Source of the DNA: Andrena cerasifolii
Lineage: Eukaryota > Arthropoda > Insecta > Hymenoptera > Andrenidae
Direction: 5' to 3'
Assembly (NCBI RefSeq): GCF_050908995.1
Contig: NC_135125.1
Location: 15,897,011 to 15,961,010 of the forward strand
DNA length: 64,000 nt
Of this stretch, positions 1 to 12,200 are shown piece after piece. The position numbers were made by a program, and so were the translations under genes. Under the pieces are notes generated by a model. The model did no database searches, had not been told where the DNA came from, and was given only the letters and a program-made list of their open reading frames with translations. Numbering within the stretch: the first letter of the stretch is position 1; each line of letters begins with the position of its first letter.

Positions 1-1560
1 ATATTCTGCATCGATATCTCGAGCTCCATGTTAGTCCACAATAAGGGTAACTCGTCTGATTTCCCTCTGCCCTTATTCAAATTATTCTCGAGCACACAAA
101 GTGCATTCCTAATGAAGAAACGAGTCAGGCAACCCTCTCGACAACACGCTGAGACCTCCATCGAACGCGTCCCGTGTCTCCGAGGGAATGAATCGAAATA
201 ATCGAAATACCCACCCCCCGAGCGATTCAACAAGGAATATCGAGTATCTTGAGGGGGTTGGGAAGGGTTAGCAGTCGGTCAGCAACCTTCGCTGGCTCGT
301 ACCAGGTGCACGTCCGTGGACGAATACACAGCCTAGGCAGGTATAAGCCCCGCGATGGGGGTTGCAGCCACAGGCACGGTCGCGGGGCTCGTGGGGGTAT
401 AGCAGTCGGTCTGTCGAGGGGGTCGCGGTTGCTCGAAGGGTGGAGAGGGGGACGGACGCGCAAAGGTGGCGTCGGCGTCGCGACGACCCGGAGAGAGTCA
501 GTCACCAGCCGACCTCAACGCGCCGCGTAACCTCGCTCCTCGACCCAAAAACAGCCCCGTCCTCGGTGTTCCTCTCGGTGAACCGGACATCGGGTTGGTC
601 GTGGGACCGGAAACCTCGCCACGTACCGCGTGCACGTCTCACTGAACAGACGACCAGCGGCTGGAGATCGAATCTTCCCCCGAAAGCTGTGCCTCCTCGC
701 GGAGGGAAACATGCACGTCGCGCGGTTCGCTCGGGGCAGCAACGGTGAAAAGGGTGCCGATCGAGAGTGCTTCACAGAATAAGGAGACGATTTCCCGGGC
801 TCCTACGAGCCACTAAAGGTGTGCTTGAGAACCTGTCGCCTGGCGTCTCGAAGCAACAAACCCTGTATCGCTCTTCGTCCCTCGCGCGTTCCTTCATTCA
901 TGCGGTCCTCGTTCGTCCGCTGTGATACTACGAAAGTGGCCGTTCCGTTTTCGAATTCGGTGGGTTCGCGGCACGCCGGTGATTTCGCATTCCTTTCTCC
1001 AGCAGAGTTGATCCTCGCGGCGAGAAGTGTGGCCTCGGAGTGATTCAGAGGCGGTCGCGAGGTACAGCCACTCCTGGACGCGGAGACGCTTTCTGCGGAC
1101 GACGCGACGCGGATTTGGGTCATCGAGGCTTTCCCCCGTGCCGCGTGTGATCCAATCGCGAATATTTCGGCCGCTCGATACCGTTTTCTCGGCAATGTTT
1201 TCGAGCGGAGTCCCTTGACCGAGGGGCATGCGACGACCCGGGTATCCGCGTGACCTGGCGACCCACGTAGCAGCGGAGCTGGGGTCACTGGGTACCCCGC
1301 CCGGATGCTACCATCGACGGTTCTTTCTTTCGCCACCGTTTACCGTCCATGTGATCGCTCCCTCGTGGCCTAGCCTCTCCGTTTCTGCGTGCGTCGTCAC
1401 GAGTGCCTGTTCCTCGCTTCCTCGGTGCGATTAAGTTGCGTAGGAGTAGGCGAAGGCAACAGTGGGCTGAGGTGATGCACGAGGTGCAAGTTGGAAGATA
1501 GACGATGTGAATCACAAACCTGATGTTTGGATCCGTTGATAGTTCTCTTCCCAAGTGCTA
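1..1560. other. CpG-rich non-coding block, promoter-like
   Basis: This block is rich in CpG and G runs and is open in several frames on both strands at once, which is expected where stop codons are scarce rather than a sign of coding. No frame gives a recognisable protein. G runs cluster at about 380-470. An insect initiator-like TCAGTC lies at 498-503 without a convincing TATA box or downstream element. It may be promoter or leader DNA of a gene, but the sequence does not prove transcription or its direction. Confidence 0.3.
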
Positions 1561-2942
1561 TTGATTGGCATAGAAATTAATAGAGGTGTCGGTGACAAGA
1601 AATATTTACGATGCATTTAAAAGGTTGGCAGGTAAATGGAAGGTTAGTAATAGGAAGCTGTTCTTCAGGTCTGCTGAAATCGTACAGAAATACCACTGCT
1701 TCAACTAATAGTTATTTAGAAGTAGGTGGAAGGATGGATGGGAAGATAGCTGCAGGTTCATTGAAATTATTCATATCAGATTGATGATAAGCATCTGAAA
1801 TTGTACGGAAGTTTCAAATTTCATACGGTATTACTGTTCCGTGCGCATAGTTCCTCGCAACGATATATTCGTACCCAATGCTGGAGGAGAATCTCGTGTT
1901 ATATAGTATATTAACCTCTCCACACTGAATATCGTACGCGGATGATGTCGGTGAACTGCATCGACCCATGCAGCGTCATTACAGAATGACTAGCGCGCAT
2001 CTTCATTGTGCTGTTGTGTCCATAAATGAAACATTGTCATTGTCGACGATGCACTAGATCAAAATACTCCACATTGTAGTGGGAGGAAACTTAATTCCTG
2101 TTAGGTCAGTAGGTTAAGTGTATTGTCTAGATAAGCGTACCGGTGTTAATTAAATTTATGATGCGTTCTATTGCCGTAAGAATAATTTAATGATACCTGA
2201 GCATTCCTTGCTCGAAGGGAATCATGTACTCTGTGAAATATTAACAGTTTCACCCGGATCACGGTTGATAGTCGTTCGTTGCACCGATCCAGCGTAATTT
2301 CCAGGTGATTAATGATCTTTGATTTTCTGATCTTTGATTAATTTCATTCTCTGATTTATGAAATGAATCCTCTTCGCACGAGACAAATTATTTCGCGATA
2401 TGTCTCTTAGAATCGTGAATTTCATTGTGGCATAAAAATTAAGTTCGTTAGTCAGGATACAAGCGAGTGAATACACTTTTAGATAGTTTTCATCGCACGA
2501 AATAGCTTCTTTTCCACCACCGCACAGTAACTATGGAATTTCAATTGCACTAGTCGTCATTGCTCGACTATACTAGAAGCCGAAGTATGCCAGAAATTTG
2601 GCAGAACAAAGGAACGTAACATTGAACAGAATTAGAAGCGTTGCATTCGAAATGCCATTTTTTGGTGCTTCTATTCTGACATTGGAAAAACAATAGATCG
2701 CGCAGCATTGTTCCATTTCCCCGATTCCGAATGGAGTGCGTCGCAATTGTTTCACACTTTTGTGAAAATATCATGCCGTCCAAATAATAGCAGCTGCGTT
2801 CCACCACGATTTTCTGGGACACGATTTCTACCTCCAAGTCTTTTTCATTCCCAACTCACTCGAGTCGTCAAATCGTCACTTTTACCCTCGTGCCTTCACT
2901 CTCCCGCCCAAAGATCGAAGCACCCAACATTATACTAATTAG
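1561..2942. other. AT-richer non-coding stretch
   Basis: I see no gene, repeat array or RNA here. The stretch is AT-richer than its left neighbour and has stops in all frames at short intervals. A 13-base match to the start of miR-92 at 2543 was examined and rejected. Confidence 0.5.
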
Positions 2943-2943
2943 T

Positions 2944-2950
2944 ACTTACC
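2944..2950 (-). other. candidate 5' splice donor, minus strand
   Basis: Read on the minus strand this is AAG followed by GTAAGTA, close to the ideal metazoan donor. The bases before it on that strand are not pyrimidine-rich, so it is not a recursive site. The minus-strand frame entering it has a TGA 9 to 11 bases before the junction, so any exon ending here would be untranslated or in another frame. An isolated donor match of this quality can occur by chance. Confidence 0.15.
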
Positions 2951-4205
2951 TTAAATCACTCGTAAATCCTCTCCTTTCATCTCCATTGATCTCCCCTGCG
3001 GCGTCGACTTAGCAATCTCCTTTTCAATGTACTCGCATTGCCGATCTTTGGTAGACAAGCGGAAACGGAAAGTTGCTATCGAATTTTCGGATTTTACGGG
3101 CAAGTTTCGCGAACGGGATCGCTCGACCGTAAAGAGATACTCTTTACAGCGAAACGAGAGTTTCCCCGCTAGAGGAACGTCGGCTTTCACCCTCGGCTCC
3201 CTCCGAGACGCGATCGAGTCGCGTATCATACTCGTCACGACGGTGTTGGACGCGATATCGCGATCGATCCAGCAATCGGTAACGCCTGCTGCGTTTCGCG
3301 AAGCCCATTTGAACTTCCGCCGCGATATTCGACGCCAGAGTCTTATCGACGTCCCTTGGAAACGGTCCAAAATCTTTTGCTCGGCTGCAGTTAGAGCGCC
3401 AAACGATACTGCTTATCTTTGTGCCTTTATTCGGCCGTTCCACGGCTCAATTGCGACACCATCAACCACCTCCAATCTTCCAAACAGCCTCAATTTATTC
3501 ATTACGACCATTCGACCCGCGCACGTGCAGCGCGCCCCTACTTTCAATTTACAGAATGAACCTTTCCTCCTCAGCCAGGGTAGACAGGGTTGTAAAATGC
3601 GCAAGCAACGCGCGACCATTCGCGTCACGTTCATCCCTCGTGGAAGGTTAAAGGGCAAGAGGGCTATCCCCCATAAATTTCGCTGCGAATGTTGGCCCCG
3701 CCGCGTCATCCGCGTGTCCCGCTTCCTTCGTTTCGTAGTTGCCCGTTCTCTCGATCGTCAGCAGCTCGATATACCGTTTAATCCAGCAATTAAACGTCCC
3801 CAGCCATAATGGCTTATCGTGGATTCGCAGAGGAGGTCGAACTGTTTCGACAGATTCGCGGACCTTATCGGATCGAGCGGTCGTCGCTGCTGCGACTCGT
3901 CGATAAGCCATTGTTTACCTTGTATACAAGCCCGAGCGCAGGCCGGAATAACGAGCCAGCTCCCGACGATGCCGGCGAGATCGACGTGTCGATCCCAGGC
4001 ACCGATCCGCAGTCATCGATTCACTTTTCCCCAAGCAGAGCGAACCCCGACGACTGCGGGAGGAAATTCGATTTCCCGTCCGCGGCTTCGACTGACTTGG
4101 GCCGATCCTCCGGCGGAACAGTCGTCAACGAACGGGGATTTTGTAATTAAAAGCGGTAAGGCAGCGGGATGAGCCAGGTGGCTGGCGAATGAAAGGGAGT
4201 AGCAA
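2951..4205. other. CpG-rich non-coding stretch with chance ORFs
   Basis: It contains a 260-codon plus-strand open frame at 3027-3809 and overlapping frames on both strands. The translation has no domain, signal peptide or repeat that I recognise, and the amino-acid composition (rich in R, S and P) is that of CpG-rich DNA read at random. I do not call a gene. Confidence 0.4.
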
Positions 4206-4240
4206 TCAGTGTTTCACGAGGACGACGCCCGGGCAGTGAT
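4206..4240 (+). promoter_or_regulatory. candidate TATA-less core promoter (Inr + DPE-like)
   Basis: TCAGTG at 4206-4211 resembles the insect initiator TCAKTY, with its A at 4208 taken as +1. At +28 to +33 (4235-4240) lies AGTGAT, which fits the downstream promoter element RGWYVT at five of six positions. There is no TATA box upstream, as expected for this class. The Inr-to-DPE distance is the established one, but both motifs are short and degenerate. Confidence 0.25.
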
Positions 4241-4407
4241 CTGTAAAAACCAAGTGAAAAGCGAAACTTCAAGTGGACGGTTAACAAGATACTTTATAGA
4301 ACGAAAGTGCGGCGAACGCGTGACGTATGTTTCACGAGACTTCAGTGGTACAGAAGCCTGCGTGGCTTCTAGTGTTCATTAAAGAAGAGAAGGAAGATTG
4401 GATGGCA
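4208..4407 (+). other. candidate 5' (first) exon ending in ATG GCA
   Basis: The stretch follows the initiator-like motif and reads like an insect leader, with A-rich segments around 4245-4270. It ends at 4407 against a good donor, GTGAGT (4408-4413). An ATG at 4402-4404, with the context GATTGG before it, would make the first two codons Met-Ala before the intron. The product cannot be identified from two codons, and the exon could be wholly untranslated. It has the same orientation as the recursive splice candidates further right. This is inference from motif spacing; no similarity supports it. Confidence 0.22.
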
Positions 4408-5120
4408 GTGAGTTAAGACTTTGAATGTTGGAGGCTCCGTGGAGTTTCGCTTCGTGTGCGCCGCGCAGAAACGTGGAGTAAAAACATTCGAAAGCCCGAT
4501 ATCGTCGATGATCGACGAATCCTCTCGTCGCGCGTGTTCGATCGTCGAGGTGTAGGTGGTTTCGCGAGTGCGAGAGGCAGAAACCAGGAACCGCGGAGCC
4601 GTGCAAGGGGGCCGTATGCAGAAACGACGGATGCAGCCGGAAACGACGACGGGGCGAGGAAACAGCGGAGGACGGAGTCGTACGGAGGGTCACTGACCTC
4701 TCACCCAATCACAGTCCAAAGTGTGATGTTTGATGCTGCAGTGGTGTTTTATGCGGCGACGTCGAAAAGGTGTGCACGCCGATCCGCTCCACTAACCCAT
4801 TTTCCTCCCCGCAGTTGCACTCGCAGCATCGCCACCCCCTATCGCCCTCCCAGCCTGCTCCTTCGCGTCTCACGGTTTCATTCATCCTGGATCTCCCGCG
4901 ATTTCCGCAATCGCTTTGGCACTGCGTTTCATCGCGAGACTTTGGATCGGGGGAGAAAAGGATCACCGCGATTTGGCTGGTGCAGGACACCAGTTCATTG
5001 GGCGGGGGGTTTCGAATGGTTCCGCTCGGGAGACGTTTTCGAAACTGTGGGCCATTGAACGTGGTAGACTGTTGTATGAATTTTACAGCTGGAAGGGAAT
5101 GAATGGCACTTGTTGCGGGC

Positions 5121-5261
5121 GACTGAGAATTTCCTTTTTCTTTTTCAGTTTCGTGTGGCGGGATTCTGTTGGATGGTCATTTTTCGTGTGTTCCTAACGT
5201 GTCGAACGTGTCCGTAGATTTAGTATGCAATTAGTGAAGGGTATAGCTGGAAAGAGTCAAG
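5121..5261 (+). other. candidate 3' splice site and untranslated exon
   Basis: A 19-base almost pure pyrimidine tract ends in CAG at 5145-5147, a strong acceptor on the plus strand. A possible donor, CAAG then GTGAAC, follows at 5258-5267, which would define an exon of 114 bases (5148-5261). All three frames contain stops, so it could only be a leader exon, for example the second exon after 4208-4407. A decoy acceptor is the alternative. Confidence 0.15.
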
Positions 5262-8200
5262 GTGAACGGGTGGCATTAATTAGCGCGACTCAGGTCCGAA
5301 TAAATTGGCAGGCAGCTTAATCGACATGTTAGGGCCGACTCGAGCCGACACGGGGAGGCTCGATCGATTTCCATCTCGAGAGCTTACCGAAAGCTCGGAG
5401 AAGGTGGGAACGGAATAGGGTGCTTCATCTTCTCCGTTGAAGTGTCAGCACGAGTGTCGTAGGTACGAGAACCGATGCAGCCAATGGTCCTGAACGAAAC
5501 CACTTAGTCCGACAGGTCACCCTCGAATACGACGGGGTTGTGTAGCTAGCTACCCCTCTATTGACGCGTGCCGCGCCCGACTAACACCGAATGGTCCCCT
5601 AAACATGGCAATTCGATCATCCGTTTTGATCTGTTGGTCGTTTAAGATCCACCTCGCGTGAAAAATGGGCAATGGATATTTCATTCTTGATAGAATTAAT
5701 TCCTAATAGTCCAGGGAACTTATAATTAAATGGAGCCTCCGTAATGGTCGTTTTCAATCGACCAGCTCTGACCGTGAATATTAATATTCTAATTGGCGAT
5801 TGAGAAAGTTTCATCCAAGTGGTCTACCCTGAGGAGCTCCGGAATAGACGTAGTCGATAAAACTTGAATAATTTCATCCAGGTCAAGAGTTTACTTTAAT
5901 TCGTTAACGTTGCTGACGTTCTTCGGCCGCCCCCTTTCGAAGTCCGCGAGGAATAAAACAGAGAAAGAAGCGACAAAGTAAGGTGATCGAAAAACATCCC
6001 GCGGAGGATGACTCTTACGTCGTTCGACATCCTTTCCTCGTTAACTTAATTTCGAGTAATTAGAAGTGCGCCTGGAGGCGTCGTCGTCTACGTTAACTTT
6101 TATCGCAACTCCGCGCGACCTAATTTCGCGGCGACTGCTTCTCTTCTATTTTTCCCTCGGATTCAAAGGTTCTTTCTGATTTTCCGCTCTCTCACCACGA
6201 TGCTTTCTCTTTGACCCAATGCTGTAGATCCCTGGACTGCATATGTTACCAATTTGTCATCCCTGAAAGGAATTCGGTAAATGGCTCTCGATGGTCATAT
6301 GCATAATCACATTTCAATCAAATTTTGCAAATGCTGCACTGATACTTCTTTCTAAGTCTGTTTTGCGAACACATTCATCAATCTCGCAGAAGGTGACTGA
6401 AGTTCATAATCAAGAGGCACCTGAACCTAAACACATTTCATTCTTCGGACCAAATGGGACAAAAATATGATTTTGGAAGGGGGCTTCGTGTAATTGATTC
6501 GTTGTTGTCTGCAGTCGCCAGGTCGTTGACACTTTCACGCGACGCTTGTTTTCTGAAACCCTCCAGCGTGCCACTGAACTTCATTGGGGTTTAATAAGCA
6601 GTCGCAACTTTCACCTCAGTTCCATTCATTCTCGACACTTGAACGCTGTTGTTTTAATATCATTGAAGTCTCCAGAGGACGACGAACCGCTGAAATATTT
6701 CGCAATTCCTGCAGCCGCCGAGCGAAGGGATGAGCGGGACCGGGTGCCACGTGTTTCCCCGGAAACAGCACTCCGCGATCCTTCACGGAGGAGACTTTCG
6801 AGACTGTCTGAGATCAGAGGGTGGGTCCTTTCATGGCTTCCCAGGCCTTACTCTCGAAAGGTACGCATTACCCTTGAGTACCGACGCGGAGTACTTCTCG
6901 GGGGATGCCTCAGGGTTGCGAGAAGCAGCCACAACCAAGTACAGTGACGACGAAAATGTTTGTCGTCGATAGGCTTCAACGAAACATTATTACATTTTCC
7001 CCTGGACGTTCGTCTCGCCTTTGATCTACCTAATTCACCAAGTTTTTATTGATATTGCGTCTTACTCTTAATCTGTGTATTCAATCTCCTTCTGAATTTG
7101 AAGAACTCCTGTCTTTGATCGGTTTTGCCCAAGAAATTTTAGTCGCGAAGTAAATATTTAGCATTTCCACGTGAATTGAAATATTAAATATCATTCCGAG
7201 CAACATTACGAGAAATTACCTACCGTTGCTGGAGGATATAATAAATTATTCCACGGCCCCCAACAGGGATGGACACGGTCGGAAGTTGAAGCCTTTTGCA
7301 AATTGTTGAGCGAGACATTTAATTGAGAAGTTAACAAAGCAGTCAGGCCAGCCTTGGGTTTATTACTGGTACAGTGCCGATGGATTGCGTTAGTTTAGTG
7401 CGTTAATTCTCGTCGTTGAACTATGCTACTGCGCTGCAATATTATTTGATGAGTTGTCGTTCGTTTGGAATCGGTTCGAGCTCTGCTTCATGGATGACGA
7501 AGATTAATTAACATCCACTCCCGATTGCGCTTGGGTCAGTGAATATTTGACACGCCAGAGTGATTGAACTCGATTTTGGGAATAGCTCGAAGCACATTCC
7601 GAACGCACAGTTGCGTTGAATTATATAGAGACTGTTGGGCAAAATTCCAAGGTTTTCAACCCTCTGAAATTGACTTCTCCGATAAGATGCTAACAAAGCG
7701 GGGAATTTTCCATCCCAACATTAATATCAGATTAAAACTTCATATTCTAATAATTCTTATCTTCAAATTCTACCCCAGCGTCACCATATCCTAACCCATC
7801 GCCTTCACACACCCCATCGGTGTTCTTTTCCATAGATACAGCTTCCCTGTCACCTTCTATCGCGTAATCCGACGAAACTCACATGATTCCCCGTCGTCAG
7901 CGACATTAATTACATTAACACGTCGCCGCCCACCCTCTATCTTCGTTGCTCGTGGGTATTTCTCATCCCCAGGATTACCAGGGCCTGACGATCCTCGGGG
8001 CTGCCATAGTTTTTCCGTTTCCGTGCACTTCGTCGTCGACCCTTTGTTCACTGGCTCCGCGTGCTCGTCTGGGAACAGTCTCGCAACGGTAGAGAGTAAA
8101 CCGACGTCACTCGGTCTCTTTCATCCCCTTCCGTTGCGCCTCCCTTTCGCGTTAACTCCGTGAAACGCGAAATGGAGACGACGAGAGGCGAATCTCGGCT

Positions 8201-8340
8201 GAGGCTGAGCGAAATTTTGTGGCAATTCTCGCGCGGAGGGATAAGCAGCCCTTGATATTCCCCTCTCTCCTCGCGGTGTCTTCGGTGAAGCAGTTTCAGG
8301 CAGCAATTCATTACGGGTGGAAACATTGATGCACCTCGAA
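5262..8340. other. non-coding, nothing recognised
   Basis: I found no exon with a convincing acceptor and donor pair, no RNA gene and no repeat. A 133-codon open frame at 6546-6947 has no recognisable domain. Confidence 0.45.
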
Positions 8341-8344
8341 CGCT

Positions 8345-8354
8345 TATATATAAG
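8345..8354 (+). promoter_or_regulatory. TATA-like motif
   Basis: TATATATAAG is a good TATA-box match. A weak initiator-like TCAAGC lies with its A at 8378, about 31 bases from the inner TATA. Such AT runs are frequent by chance in this DNA, and no gene starts clearly downstream. Confidence 0.12.
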
Positions 8355-8699
8355 TCGAATATAGATGTTCCTTTATCAAGCGAAGCCCGCGAATTGTCAC
8401 CAAGATCGTGCTCACGTCACGTCAAAACGACTCCCGAACCCTTCGCACACCGTTCGCTATCTCATTCAAGTTTCTCAATCGCGAACCACCCTTTGCTTTA
8501 CCCGTCGCGTCACGAGTTACACAGCACCGTAAAAAACCCGATGCACGTTAACGCGCATTCACCGAGCTCGGGAACCACCCCCTGGGCCCTCGAGAGGAGA
8601 AAGGGAAGCAGTCATTACCATCCCCAGCCACGGAGCATTGCTCGGAAGGTAGCGAGGGAAGGGGTGGGTTTCCCAGCGTCCTAAAAACGCGTACTTTCC

Positions 8700-9221
8700 A
8701 TTCTTCGATAGTGTAGCCAGCGTGCTCCAGCGTCGACCTGTTGTCGAAGGCCAAGCACAAAGCCTCCCCCCGATGGTCCCCCACGGTGTTTCCGGGTCAA
8801 AGTTCAACGTACGTGGCGGCCGCACACGCGCACACCACTCGCGCGCTAAGCTGTGAAAAAGTTACGCGTTTCGCCGGATCTCGCGCGCTAGAAACGATCC
8901 AGCGCGGACCTGAGAATAGATCAAAGAGCGACAGGGTGGAGACCGCGCGTCGTGGACCCCGCTGCCAGCGCGAACATCGACACGGTATCGCCGCGACGAA
9001 TAATGGACTCTCTCGCTACCGTTTCTTCTTTTTTACCCTCGTTCCGTCGCCCGATTTCCGCGCCTGACTTCGCCCTCTGGAAAATGGAGTGCGCTTTGGC
9101 TCTAGGGAGAGGGTGTTTCTCGCTCTTGAGCACCCTGGGGATCGGGCGCTAGAGACGTGGAGAACAGTGGCTGTTTGGTGGCTGTCGACGTTTCAGTACG
9201 GTAGTTTTCAGTGCAGTGAGT
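8700..9221 (+). promoter_or_regulatory. CpG-rich block with initiator-like motifs and donor
   Basis: The block is CpG-rich and ends in two TCAGT motifs (A at 9195 and at 9210). The second has GGGCAC at +28, a near match to a downstream promoter element. A donor-like GTGAGT lies at 9216-9221, almost on top of the start sites, so a first exon ending there would be implausibly short. I regard it as a possible promoter region of unknown gene and low certainty. Confidence 0.18.
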
Positions 9222-12200
9222 TTTTACGGAGAACGTGGGCACGAATTGCGTTTCCATTCTCGCAACAGTTTGGGAATAATCGGATGAATGGGACGGGAAT
9301 GCAGATGCTTCCCTCTGTGGTCTGCTGCGGCATTTACACGGGGGGTTGTACAGCGAAGTTGGCGTGCATAGGAATGGATTAGAATAGATACGTCGAGCTT
9401 AGCAGGAACGTATGATGCATCGATTCGATTGTTCGTGCGTGTCGAAGTTTGTGGAACACTGCCTCAGATGGAAAATAGAAAGATCTTTCAAGCAGATTCT
9501 CCTGTTGAACGAAAGTCTTTACTTGAGAAGCTGAGGAATTTTGACGTCCCGTTTGGAGCCGTTTCAATTTACTGTTTCTGCATCCTTTTCACGATGTCAA
9601 GTATTTTTCCTTTTGCTCCTCCCCCTTCTTGGTCGTTTTTCTGATTGAGCGAGGGAAAAGTGAGGGTCGAGATAGAATTTCAAAGCTGAAATGTATTTGC
9701 ATTTGAAAATCGAAGCCAGTGAATTGGGAAGTTTTATTGGAATCGGGAATCGAGATTTTCCTCTGGAGATCTGGGGGTTGCAAACTTCCTTCTGACTTTC
9801 TTCCTCATGCAATCATAATATAAAAAGTTCTTCATGGTTTCCCCACTACTTGCTATGTTGATCTGCGCTTTCCTTCGAATTTTTATTTTTTCCTAGAAGG
9901 TGCTCGAATAAAAGCTTTGAGGTCTAACGTCAGACGGCCTGATTAATCAGGAGGTAGTTGTTAGTACGTTGATATTTGGCTGGATTGGGAGAAATTCGTT
10001 TCTTAAGCAGTCGCTAATTCCGTGTATTGCGAGGTTTACGTCACGCGGAGGAGAAGGTCGATGAACTGCGGCCTGAATTCGATGAATTTCAAGCATTATC
10101 TGGTGACCACCAGATTCATCGATCACCGTACCACAGAATTTGTGTATCTAATCGCTGACAGTTGTTAACTGCCTCATAGATGAGCAATGTTGCCATGTTT
10201 CGATCCTTCTATTTGGCATCCATGATGTACAAAGAGCTCCGAGTTCAAAGATATTTCTCAAATCCACATTTGTTTTCTATAACTTTATTGAGAAAAGAGG
10301 ACGGAAAAGTAACTCGTGCTGCTCGAAGAAGATATGCTGTATCTCAAGAGAATAGTCCTGAAAGAGCCAGAACAATGATATGGTTATCTAGGCGGTAGAC
10401 AAAGGAGAATGAAATAAAAGGGTGCAGGGGAGTCGATAAAGCATAAAAGTCGAAAACACGAGACAGTAAATTGAAACGTTTTAATCGTCAACAATCCCTG
10501 CATAGAACCCTCTCCCAATCTGTATTCGAAACGAAAGGCACAATGGAACTGGGGTCCAAATCCACTTTTTCTTTCAAACGAAACTTCATCCCTCTCCAAG
10601 GCAGAGTACAATAGTTTCGTTGATGCAGTATATAAAATTGGTCTACTGGCAAATACGTTCAGTGCGTGTCGAATAAATGAATAGAAGGTTCCTTTCTTTA
10701 AAAATGAAATTTGCGAAATTATTCTACCAATTATTAGTCGCGCGACGTGGATGGGAATCAAAAATATCGCGAGATTACCCACCACCTTACTTCTCCTTTC
10801 AATTGCAGCAAACATAACCCTATCCATTCATCCTCCGATCACGTCTATTCTGACAGAAATGGAGGGAAAAATCTATTCTTCGTCCATTCCCTGTCTTCGA
10901 GCCCATTTTTTGCCTCCTTTCAATGCAGCTCGATGAGCCGCTCGTTCCTCTGCGTAACTGGCGACGATGAATAGAAACCAGCGACTTCTGGAACCTGAAT
11001 GCCCATGGGGCGTGTCGAGGCGAATGCAGATCATGCGAGTTCAGTTTCAGTTTAATTCAAGAAAGTCGCTCGCCAAGCCGTCCCAGGCTATCGGTTGATT
11101 AGCATCTCTTCAGGAATCGGTCGAACCCTTTGATCAGCCCCTGGCCTGCCTGGGTGAAGGGGATTCTTCGCCTGCACTGCCAATTGATGCTCGACGCGAA
11201 CGTTCTCGTTTATTCGCAAATGTTCGAGCACTTGAAACGATGTTCTCGCTGATACTTCGGGAGCTGAAGCTTTCGCAGAAGTAATCTGACCGAAAGCTAG
11301 GTTTCTGCTAATATTTTAGGCACTTCAAATTTCAAGGAATTGAAATTTCAATCGAATAGTTCAGGGTTTGAAGAGCGTCACGGTAATTCGCCATACCTCC
11401 GTTTCCACATTGTCACAGGTTTCGACAGGCGTTGAATTAATGATGGTCGCTGGATTTTAGCGATCGGCCAGCAAGCTCGCTCTTCTTATTCGTGCAGAGT
11501 GGTTTTGGCAGGCCGCCTGGCCTAACCCAGACCCAGCAATCGATGATAATGCAGCTGGTGGGTTTCGACGTACGGTCTTTGATGTAAAGTAGCCGGCTAG
11601 ACGGTTGAAGTTAATCTTGTTGCGAGATTGAGTTACGCGCGAGAGTTCCTTTAATTGCGAGTCGGCGATGGCGCTTTAATTATCGAATGATAAGAGTGAC
11701 GGGTAACTGACGCTGCTTCTGAGTGCTCGTAAACTGCGTTTCACGAGGTGTACGTAACGGTCCATGGATAAAAGTTATTCTTTTAATGGGAGAAGCGGGG
11801 GAGGACTTTGAAAATTTCCTTACTACGAAAAATGTACTTTTCACTCGGAAAATTCTTTAGAATCTTTCAAGTAATGCTTCGATGGTCTCGATGGTCTGTG
11901 ATTTAAAAGAGTTCGAGACAGAAAATCTCGTTTAACAGCGATAAGGAACTGGATCGACGTGGCGATCGGTTTTATCCTTTTTAACGCGTAAGAAAGTCGA
12001 GGCTATCTCGCCAATGGAAATCTTTGACCTTAACCACGTAAATCCAGTACGTCGTAGAGAGTGCCGGCACCACGTTCCCATGATGTAAATCACCCCCAGC
12101 CCCCGTCCCCCCTCTAGGAACTCCTTCGAGAAGAATAAACCAGACGCCTTCGCATCGAGTACTGAATAGATTCGACCATGAGAAGGAAGACTTTCTTCGA

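Noticed and set aside
2543..2555. miR-92-like start (AATTGCACTAGTC)
   Set aside because: The match stops after 13 bases and the flanks do not fold into a precursor hairpin; miR-92 is normally conserved throughout its length.
3027..3809. 260-codon open frame as a gene
   Set aside because: The peptide is a random-looking mix rich in R and S, overlapped by open frames on the other strand; no motif recognised.
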